A stretch of 64,000 bases of DNA, from contig CAWIDT010000001.1 of assembly GCA_963834945.1 (NCBI GenBank), positions 248,001 to 312,000 on the forward strand, written 5' to 3'. The notes below the pieces were generated by a model. That model saw nothing but the letters and a program-made list of their open reading frames with translations, made no database searches and was not told the DNA's origin. Position numbers and translations under genes: made by a program. Shown here piece by piece: positions 1-6,508 of the stretch (positions are counted from its first letter, which is position 1; each line of letters opens with the position of its first letter). Origin of the DNA: R-RK-3 sp963834945 (lineage in GTDB: Bacteria > Pseudomonadota > Alphaproteobacteria > Rhizobiales > Rhodomicrobiaceae).

Positions 1-297
1 GTCGAAGTCGGCCTTGTTTTTCCAGATGTCCGGCTTGGCGTCGGAATCCTTTGACGTGCTTCCTTCGGGAAACAGCGTGACGAACTGGTCCAGCGTCGGG
101 CTGATCGTGCTTAGCGCCTCGGCCGCTGCCGCCCCATCATAGGGCTTCTCGCCCTTGAACATGGCGGTGATCAGCGTCACGGCATTGCCATTCTTCTTCA
201 TCAGCGCCTGACGCTGCTTTATCGGGCCGTCCTGCGCGATCGCGGCGCCCGTCGCCGCGACCGAGCAGATGGTGAGAGCAAGGATGATGCGTTTCAT
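1..297 (-). CDS. Cytochrome c'-like protein (partial, 3' end outside window)
   Basis: The first 99 residues are visible; the gene runs off the left edge. It opens with a Sec signal peptide (MKRIILALTICSVAATGA..A), followed by an alpha-helical region with IKQRQALMKKNG, a FKGEKPYDGAAAAEA stretch and PDIWKNKADF. These match the first three helices of the cytochrome c' / c556 family (periplasmic four-helix-bundle haem proteins, often linked to NO binding or electron transfer). The CXXCH haem motif would lie near the C-terminus, beyond the window, so haem binding is inferred from the family only. Confidence 0.75.
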   Translation of the reverse strand, partial: MKRIILALTICSVAATGAAIAQDGPIKQRQALMKKNGNAVTLITAMFKGEKPYDGAAAAEALSTISPTLDQFVTLFPEGSTSKDSDAKPDIWKNKADFD

Positions 298-408
298 GCT
301 ATTCCCTCGTAACAGTGACAAAATCTCACGGCTCGCCGCCGCATGGTCAGTGCGCAGCCTATCGTTCCGCTAACCCGGAAGCGCTTCAACTTGCCGTGAC
401 TCCATCCC

Positions 409-1371
409 TTATTGCAATCCGGCGTAGCGCACCGCATACACCCAGCCGGTCACCGCCAGCGCGCTGACCACGGTCGACAGGAACACCATCATCGACGCAA
501 GACCGGGACGGGCCTGATGCTCCTGCGCGAATATCGCCAGGAGAACGCCGACAGGCACCGCCGCGCTGATGACAAAAAACGCCGTCAGATGCGGCGGCAG
601 GCCGAGCAGCACCGCGAACCCCCACGCGGTCGCCGGCGCGACGCCAAGCCGCAGCAAAATGCCCAGCAGCAACGGTCCGCGCTCGACCTTGGCATCGACC
701 GCTGCAAGCTGCACGCCCAGCAGCAGCAGCGCCATCGGCGTGAAGGCGTCGCTCACCAGTTTGAGCGGCACGGCGAACACGGTCGGCAGCGTCACATCGA
801 AGCCTTTCAGCGCATAGCCCAGCGCCACAGCCGGCAAGAGCGGCGTGCCGAACAGCGCCTTCCAGATGCGCGGCCGGCCTTCTCCGCGCGATTGGAAGGC
901 GAGCATGGCGACAGGCGCGATCAGGATCGAATGCAGGCTGAATACGACCGTCTGATACAGCAGGAAATCTTCGGGAAAGGTGAGCTGGACCAGCGGAATC
1001 CCGTAATTGCCCGAATTGGAGAAGAACCCGGCCATGGCGATCAGCGCGCAAACCTCCCGGCCCATCCCAAACATCGCCGCCATGCCCCATCCGACCGCGA
1101 ACAGAAAGGCGAAATGCAGCAGGGAGAACCAGACGATCGGCAGGGCCGCGTCGAGCGGCAATTTCGCCGCGCTCGGGAAATAGATCAGCGCGCAAGGAAG
1201 CAGCACGTAGACCTGCATCCGCGTCAGCGTCGGGACATCGAAGCTCATGCGCTTCTGCACGCCATATCCCAATGCGACAAGGCCAAGGATCGGCAAGGTG
1301 ATGCCGGTCAGGATATCGAGGAAAAGCTGCAAGCCGACGCTCCGAAGGGTCCGGCTCTGCTCTAGACCCAT
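409..1371 (-). CDS. AEC-family (auxin efflux carrier-like) permease
   Basis: About 320 residues with some ten hydrophobic segments. The N-terminal helix contains TLPILGLVALGYG, and there is a conserved mid-protein NSGNYGIPL motif, which is the signature of the AEC / malonate-transporter-like family (inner-membrane carriers, usually of organic anions). I chose the start MGLEQS; the open frame continues 25 codons upstream but that part overlaps the dispersed repeats. The gene lies downstream of kdpC on the same strand, separated by about 250 bases of repeats, so co-transcription is uncertain. The substrate cannot be predicted. Confidence 0.85.
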   Translation of the reverse strand: MGLEQSRTLRSVGLQLFLDILTGITLPILGLVALGYGVQKRMSFDVPTLTRMQVYVLLPCALIYFPSAAKLPLDAALPIVWFSLLHFAFLFAVGWGMAAMFGMGREVCALIAMAGFFSNSGNYGIPLVQLTFPEDFLLYQTVVFSLHSILIAPVAMLAFQSRGEGRPRIWKALFGTPLLPAVALGYALKGFDVTLPTVFAVPLKLVSDAFTPMALLLLGVQLAAVDAKVERGPLLLGILLRLGVAPATAWGFAVLLGLPPHLTAFFVISAAVPVGVLLAIFAQEHQARPGLASMMVFLSTVVSALAVTGWVYAVRYAGLQ

Positions 1372-1417
1372 TCCCGATTCATTTGAATCGGAAATGTGTC
1401 CAGAGTCTTTGCCTGCC

Positions 1418-1464
1418 GCGCTTCTTATCCGAAAGCCGCGTAACACCTTTCGGGCAGCGCTCTA
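1418..1464. repeat. Dispersed REP-like element, family A, copy 1
   Basis: A hairpin element with arms CCGAAAG and CTTTCGG around GTGTTACGCGG. It is nearly identical to the copy at 2230-2276 between kdpB and kdpC. It lies between the AEC gene and kdpC, directly beside a family B repeat. Confidence 0.8.
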
Positions 1465-1564
1465 GATCATGATCGCTCCAAAGGGAAACGAACATGACCT
1501 GGATTTCTTTGTTTTCGCACGATTTTTCGGGAAAACCGGTGTCCACTTTTCCCGATCGTGCTCT
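1461..1564. repeat. Dispersed repeat, family B, copy 1
   Basis: About 100 bases containing the run CACGATTTTTCGGGAAAACC and ending in a CGATCGTGCTCT-type terminus. The same unit occurs at 47910-48011, about 46 kb away. This type of non-coding intergenic element is common in Hyphomicrobiales genomes. Confidence 0.85.
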
Positions 1565-1623
1565 AAGCGGCAAAGCCGGATCGGCCAGCCGAATCCGCGC
1601 GGATAGCCGGTGCGGAGCTAAGA

Positions 1624-2205
1624 TTATTGCGCCGGGGTGGCGGGTTCCTCCGGCAGGGCGTCGAGGGCGAGATTGAGCTTGAGCACATTGACGCGGGGCT
1701 CGCCGAGCAGGTTGAAGGTGCGGTCCTCGACATAGACGGCGATGATCTTCCATAGATCGCCTTCCTCCATGTTGCGTGCGGCGGCAACACGGGGCGCCTG
1801 AGCATAGGCGGCTTGCGGCGAGATGTGCGGGTCGAGACCGCTCGCGGACGCCGTCACCATCTCCGCCGGGAGCTGGCGCTGTCCAAGCTCGGCGCGCTCG
1901 GCTCCGGTGCGCTGCCGGATCGCCGCGATCAGGCCGGCACTGGAGGGAGCTTCATGGGTTCCGCCGGATATGCGGGCATCGTAGGCTGAGGCGGAGGGGC
2001 GGGGATGGAAATATTCCGGCCGAGTGAAATTCTGGCCGATCAGCTCCGATCCGACCGGCCTGCCGTCCCGCTCGATGATGCGGCCCGAGGCGTTATAGGG
2101 AAAAAGCAGCTGCGCCAGCCCTGTCACGGCAAGCGGATAGGCAATGCCCGTCAGCAAGCCGACGATCAGCATCAGAGACAGAACCGCGCGCAATTCCTTC
2201 AGCAT
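1624..2205 (-). CDS. kdpC: Potassium-transporting ATPase subunit C
   Basis: 193 residues, the usual KdpC length. One N-terminal membrane helix (LMLIVGLLTGIAYPLAVTGL) is followed by a periplasmic domain with the family landmarks GQNFTRPEYFHPRPSAS, VTASASGLDPHISPQAA and GEPRVNVLKLNLALD. KdpC stabilises the KdpFABC complex and influences nucleotide affinity. Unlike its partners KdpA and KdpB in this locus, KdpC keeps the canonical motifs. It is the last gene of kdpABC and is separated from kdpB by 68 bases, most of which are a REP-like repeat. No kdpD, kdpE or kdpF is visible. Confidence 0.95.
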   Translation of the reverse strand: MLKELRAVLSLMLIVGLLTGIAYPLAVTGLAQLLFPYNASGRIIERDGRPVGSELIGQNFTRPEYFHPRPSASAYDARISGGTHEAPSSAGLIAAIRQRTGAERAELGQRQLPAEMVTASASGLDPHISPQAAYAQAPRVAAARNMEEGDLWKIIAVYVEDRTFNLLGEPRVNVLKLNLALDALPEEPATPAQ

Positions 2206-2229
2206 CGGCGTCTCGATTCTTTACCTGAC

Positions 2230-2276
2230 GCGCTCCTTATCCGAAAGCCGCGTAACACCTTTCGGGAAGCGCTCTA
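2230..2276. repeat. Dispersed REP-like element, family A, copy 2
   Basis: Near-identical to 1418-1464, with hairpin arms CCGAAAG and CTTTCGG. It lies between kdpB and kdpC, and its outer TAGAGCGC edge supplies the TAG stop codon of kdpB (2274-2276). Confidence 0.8.
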
Positions 2277-4106
2277 AACCAGCCCCAATCCGGCGATCAC
2301 CATGTCGATGGCCTTCATGCCGAGCAGCGGCGCGATCATTCCGCCAAGTGCGTAAATCAGCAGATTGCGGGCAAGCAACTTCTCCGCGTCCGCCGGGTCG
2401 TACCGGACGCCGCGCAGCACGAGCGGAATGAATCCGAGGATCGTCAGCGGGTTGACTATCGCCGCCGCCAGCACGGCGCTGTGTGCATTGTGCATTCCCA
2501 TGAGATTGAGCGTGGCAAGCCCCGGATATACGGTCGCGAGCAGGGGCGGAAGGACGGCGATAAATTTCGCGATGTCGCTTGTCATGGAAAAGGTCGTCAG
2601 CGCGCCGCGCGTGATCAGCAGCTCCCTGCCGATGCGCACCGCTTCGACCAGCTTTGCCGGATCGTTATCGAGGTCGATCAGATCGGCCGCTTCCCTGGCC
2701 GCCGCCGCGCCGCCGTTCATCGCCATGCCGACATCCGCCTGGGCTAAGGCGGGCGCATCGTCCGCGCCGTCGCCGCACATCGCCACCACACGGCCTTCGG
2801 CCTGCATCTTGCGGATCATCTCCAGCTTCTTGTCGGGCGTCACCTCCGCCATCACGTCGTCGACCCCGGCTTCGGCGGCGATCGCGGCCGCCGTCAGTCC
2901 ATTGTCGCCGGTGATCATCACCGTGCGCACGCCCATTCTGCGCAATTGCTGGAATCGCTCCCGGATCGCCGGCTTGATGGCGTCCTGCAGATGGATCGCG
3001 CCGAGGATGCGATGGTCCTTGGCCACCACGATGGGCGTGCCGCCGGTGCGGGCGATGCCGTGAATGATGCGGGTCAGCTGATAAGCGTCGCCGAGGGTGG
3101 CATAGGCCTTGATCACATCCTCGGCTCCTTTGCGGATTTCCGCACCGGCGCGAAGATCGGCGCCGCTCATGCGCGTGTCCGCGCTGAAGCTGATCGAGCG
3201 GACGATGTCCGCCTCCGGAAGCGCGGAGCCGGATTTGCGTTGCGCCAGCGCGACGATGGACGTTCCCTCCGAGGTTGTGTCGCCGAGCGAGCCGAGATAG
3301 GCAGCCTCGACCAGTTCGCGCATTTGGGTGCCGGGCAGCGGCTGGAAATTGTCGGCGACGCGATTGCCCGATGTGATTGTGCCCGTCTTGTCGAGCAGCA
3401 GCGTATCGACGTCGCCGCAGATCTCAACCACCTTCGCGGATTTGGCGACGACATTGGCCCGCGCCAGCCGGTCCATAGCGGCGATGGCTGTCGCCGAAAG
3501 CAAGCCGCCGGCCGTCACCGGGATCAACGTGACGGCCAGCGCCAGCAGGGTAATGGCCGGGACCGCCCCGCCGGAATAGACGATGAAAGGGCCGAGCGTC
3601 GCGGCCACGACGAGGAACACCACCGTCCGGCCGGCCAGCAGCGCGGTGAGCGCGCGTTCGCCGGGCGTCTTCTCCCGCCGCCGGGCACCGCCATGCCGCC
3701 GCGCTGACGGATCGGCGCGGAACTCCGCAATGGCTTCGGCGAAGGTGCCTGCGAGGACAGTGAGCCAGAGCCAGGCCGTAACCCCAAGCTGAAAGGCGGT
3801 GCCGGGGAGCCCGGCACGCAGGTCGGCCAGGAGCAAAAGCGTCGCTGCCATGGAAATCATCTCCACAACGAAGAGGATCGGGCTGTGGATGAGGGTGAAG
3901 GGGTTCAGCTTGACGATGGCGGACCCCACGGCACGCAGCACCAGAACCGGGCTGAGGTTGGCGGCTTCAGCCCCGCCGATCCTCCGGCGAGACTTCCGTG
4001 CATCTCGGGCGCGATCGCGCCCGCGGAATTCAGCCGAACCCAGCCGTTCCGAAATCCGCCAGCGTTGGGATTTCGGCTGTGCTCGTGTATCCTGATTGAG
4101 CCTCAT
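2274..4106 (-). CDS. kdpB: Divergent KdpB-like P-type ATPase lacking the actuator domain
   Basis: 610 residues against about 680 in typical KdpB, despite an N-terminal extension of about 45 residues. Present: the phosphorylation motif DKTGTIT (Asp about 239), the nucleotide-domain F..DTRMSG and IRKGAED elements, MITGDN, and the TM5 Asp and Lys (SDIAKF). Missing: the whole actuator domain with its TGES loop. The stretch FAEAIAEF (about residue 125) reaches REKTPGERALTALL after only about 15 residues, where about 115-120 are expected. Other normally invariant sites are altered: PTTIGG reads PVTAGG and GDGTNDAP reads GDGADDAP. There is no frameshift over the whole gene. The start chosen is 12 bases after kdpA; a longer open frame over kdpA is a shadow. 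ATP binding and phosphorylation look possible, but normal dephosphorylation does not. Confidence 0.85.
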   Translation of the reverse strand: MRLNQDTRAQPKSQRWRISERLGSAEFRGRDRARDARKSRRRIGGAEAANLSPVLVLRAVGSAIVKLNPFTLIHSPILFVVEMISMAATLLLLADLRAGLPGTAFQLGVTAWLWLTVLAGTFAEAIAEFRADPSARRHGGARRREKTPGERALTALLAGRTVVFLVVAATLGPFIVYSGGAVPAITLLALAVTLIPVTAGGLLSATAIAAMDRLARANVVAKSAKVVEICGDVDTLLLDKTGTITSGNRVADNFQPLPGTQMRELVEAAYLGSLGDTTSEGTSIVALAQRKSGSALPEADIVRSISFSADTRMSGADLRAGAEIRKGAEDVIKAYATLGDAYQLTRIIHGIARTGGTPIVVAKDHRILGAIHLQDAIKPAIRERFQQLRRMGVRTVMITGDNGLTAAAIAAEAGVDDVMAEVTPDKKLEMIRKMQAEGRVVAMCGDGADDAPALAQADVGMAMNGGAAAAREAADLIDLDNDPAKLVEAVRIGRELLITRGALTTFSMTSDIAKFIAVLPPLLATVYPGLATLNLMGMHNAHSAVLAAAIVNPLTILGFIPLVLRGVRYDPADAEKLLARNLLIYALGGMIAPLLGMKAIDMVIAGLGLV

Positions 4107-4117
4107 CTGAACCGGCT

Positions 4118-5812
4118 TCAAAAGCTGCGGCCGCGAAGCATTTCGAAATGCTCCGCGAGCGGGCCGAGGCCAAGGGCCGGGATAATGCTGAGGGAGCCCA
4201 AAATCAATATGACGCCCACCAGCACGCCGGCAAACAGCGGCGTGGTGGTGGGGACGGCTCCGGTGGACACGGTCGAGGCGGGCTTGGCGCCCATCGATCC
4301 CGCGACGGCCAGACAGCCGACAAGCACGGCAAAGCGCGCGCCCAGCATCGCGAGCGCCATCGCCGTGCCATAGAGGCCGGACGCGGCAAATGCGGAGCCG
4401 CCGCCGGCGCTGGCCGAAGCATAGGCGTAAAGCATCGCCGACAGCGCATGGGGGCCGCGATCCGGCGGCAGGGTTTCCCCGGAGGTGATGATGATGTCGA
4501 TGGCGGGCAACAGCAATAGTCCGAGCGGTACGACCAGCAAGGCGAGTACGGCGAGCCCGATCTCGCGCGGCTCGATTTTCTTGCCGAGATAGGAGGGCGA
4601 GCGTCCGATCATCAGCCCGGCGATGAACACCGCGAGCACGACATAGAGGATGAGCGTGTAAAAGCCCGATCCAGCGCCGCCGAACACCGCCTCGCGGAGC
4701 TGAACGTTGATGATCGCCGCCATGCCGCCGATGGGCGTGAAACTGTCCAGCGCCGCGTCGAGGGCGCCATAGCCGGTAGCGGTGGCAATGGCGGCCCACA
4801 GGACGGCGGAGCCGATGCCGAACCGCACCTCCTTGCCTTCGAAATTGCCGCCGCTCTGGTCGATCGGGATGGAAGCCAGCAGCGGATTGCCCGACTTTTC
4901 CGCCGCATACATGATCACCAGTCCGAGCAGCAAGAGGCTCGCCATCGCGGACAGCAACACCCAGCCCTGGCGGGCATCGCCGCTCATCACGCCGAACGTA
5001 TAGGTGAGCGCCGCCGGAATCAGCAGCATCAGCGCTGTCTGCACGAAGTTGGAGAGCGGCGTCGGATTGGCGTAAGGGTGCGCGCCGCCGGCATTGAAAT
5101 AGCCGCCGCCATTGGTGCCGAGCATTTCAATGGCGGTCTGCGAGGCGACCGGCCCTCGCGGAATGATCTGCTCGGCGCCTTCGACGGTGCGAATGGTGCC
5201 ATAATCGCCCAGCGTCTGCGGCACGCCCTCGAAGACCAGGTAAAGCGCCGCGACAAGCGCGATCGGCAACAGAATGTAGAGCAGCGTGCGCAGGAAATCG
5301 GCGTGGAAATTGCCCAATTCCCGCGCCTGGCTGGTCACGAAGCCGCGCATCACGGCGACGGCCACCGCCATCGCCGTCGCGGTGGTGACGATGTCGAGCA
5401 CGGCGCATCCGGCCATCTGACTGAAATGGGACAGCGTGCTTTCCGGTGCAAAAGCGCGCGCTCCAGTGCCGGCGACAGCGCTGACAGCGGTGTTCCAAGC
5501 CAGGGCAGGCGGTAGCGGCCCGAAGCCGCGTGGATTGAGCGGCAGCACATGCTGCAATCGCAGCACCGCGTAATAAAACAAGGCCGCGGCGCTGTTCAGC
5601 AGGATCGCTGAAAGCGCATAGCGCGCCCAGCGCTGCCCCGCATGCGGATCGATGCCGCAAATGCGGTATATCAGGCGTTCAAGCGGAGCGATGACGGGAC
5701 TAAGCAGCACGCGCTGGCCTGCATAGACGCGGGCCATGTAGCGTCCGAGCAGCGGCGTGAGGCTGAGGATGATAAGGGCGAAGAGCAGCAACTGCGCAAT
5801 GTCGTCGCTCAT
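4118..5812 (-). CDS. kdpA: KdpA-like K+-transporting subunit with substituted filter loops
   Basis: 564 residues, of normal KdpA length, with about ten membrane segments and conserved blocks such as MLGTNGGGYFNAGG, FIAGLMIGR..YLGKKI and IPALGLGPLAE. KdpA is the channel-like subunit of the high-affinity K+ pump. Filter loop 2 (TNGGG) is intact. Loop 1, normally VTNTNWQSYSGE, reads VAGTGARAFAPE. Loop 3, normally ASCGA or ASNGS, reads ATGYGA. Loop 4, normally NNNGSAF, reads AGGGSAF. The ATG at 5812 is preceded by a GAGGG ribosome site. First gene of kdpABC. Ion specificity may differ from K+, or the system may be decaying. Confidence 0.9.
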   Translation of the reverse strand: MSDDIAQLLLFALIILSLTPLLGRYMARVYAGQRVLLSPVIAPLERLIYRICGIDPHAGQRWARYALSAILLNSAAALFYYAVLRLQHVLPLNPRGFGPLPPALAWNTAVSAVAGTGARAFAPESTLSHFSQMAGCAVLDIVTTATAMAVAVAVMRGFVTSQARELGNFHADFLRTLLYILLPIALVAALYLVFEGVPQTLGDYGTIRTVEGAEQIIPRGPVASQTAIEMLGTNGGGYFNAGGAHPYANPTPLSNFVQTALMLLIPAALTYTFGVMSGDARQGWVLLSAMASLLLLGLVIMYAAEKSGNPLLASIPIDQSGGNFEGKEVRFGIGSAVLWAAIATATGYGALDAALDSFTPIGGMAAIINVQLREAVFGGAGSGFYTLILYVVLAVFIAGLMIGRSPSYLGKKIEPREIGLAVLALLVVPLGLLLLPAIDIIITSGETLPPDRGPHALSAMLYAYASASAGGGSAFAASGLYGTAMALAMLGARFAVLVGCLAVAGSMGAKPASTVSTGAVPTTTPLFAGVLVGVILILGSLSIIPALGLGPLAEHFEMLRGRSF

Positions 5813-5950
5813 GAGCTGCCCTCGGAATTCCCCGCGCCTCCCGGGGCGCATTGACAAGCTGGCCGCGTAAATCGTCCAGCCTGTTTAGCGGATTTCAGCC
5901 GGAATTGTCCTGGGGAATGCAGATCGGGTTCCCGGCGCTATAGGCCTTAA

Positions 5951-6107
5951 AGCGTGATCCGATTAGATGGAAGCAGCCGGGCCTATCTCTCTCGAAATCC
6001 CCGTGAAAACGGGGATCCAGTAAGCTATTGAACCAGCACCGAATAGTGGATGCCCGCCTGCGCGGGGATTTCGAAAAGGTGTCTCCATCAAAATTGATTC
6101 GCTCTAG
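5951..6107. repeat. Dispersed repeat, family C, copy 1
   Basis: About 155 bases with the core GAAATCCCCGTGAAAACGGG and a second CGCGGGGATTTCGAAAAGG half, forming a long imperfect inverted repeat. It is highly similar to 25122-25277. It occupies most of the 316-base gap between kdpA and the VOC gene; nothing else is seen in that gap apart from the presumed kdp promoter. Confidence 0.85.
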
Positions 6108-6128
6108 ATCGAGCCGAGGCCGGGGCGC

Positions 6129-6502
6129 TCAGGACGCGGCGGGTGGCGCATCCGTGAAAAAGATCAGCCTGTTGCCGAACGGGTCGGAGATCGGGTTTCG
6201 CGGCTGCCCCACGGCATCGTCTCGACACCAGGGTTGGAATATTTATAGGCTTTCGCCCGAAGCGCTGCCGCCCATTCATCCAAATTCGGCGCTTCGATGC
6301 GGATGTATGTGCCCGGCACGCCATCTCCGTAATGCTCGACAGATGCAGCCGGCAGCGCCTGAGACAGCTGCATGTAAATCGGGGAATTCTCCGTAAAGCG
6401 ATGCTCCCAATCGACCGTGAAGCCAAGGAAGCCGCAATAGAACTCCCTGGCCTTCGCTTCGTCGAAGATACGCAGAATTGGCGTTGGCGTCCCGAAATTC
6501 AT
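6129..6502 (-). CDS. VOC-family (glyoxalase/bleomycin-resistance-like) protein, frameshifted
   Basis: About 123 residues once corrected. The N-terminus (PILRIFDEAKAREFYCGFLGF.VDWEHRF) is the typical first beta-alpha-beta module of the vicinal-oxygen-chelate superfamily. After PWGSRE the frame must shift to recover DPFGNRLIFF, the canonical VOC C-terminal strand, ending at 6129-6131. The observed ACCCGATC suggests two extra bases. The ATG lies 6 bases after the ppdK stop, so both are probably in one transcript. Substrate unknown; VOC members include antibiotic-binding proteins and metal-dependent dioxygenases or lyases. Confidence 0.75.
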
Positions 6503-6508
6503 GGCGCG

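Noticed and set aside
4107..4799. Open frame extending kdpB about 230 codons upstream across kdpA
   Set aside because: It lies antiparallel in codon phase within kdpA, has Arg-rich shadow composition and no KdpB similarity. The start at 4106, just after the kdpA stop, fits the operon.
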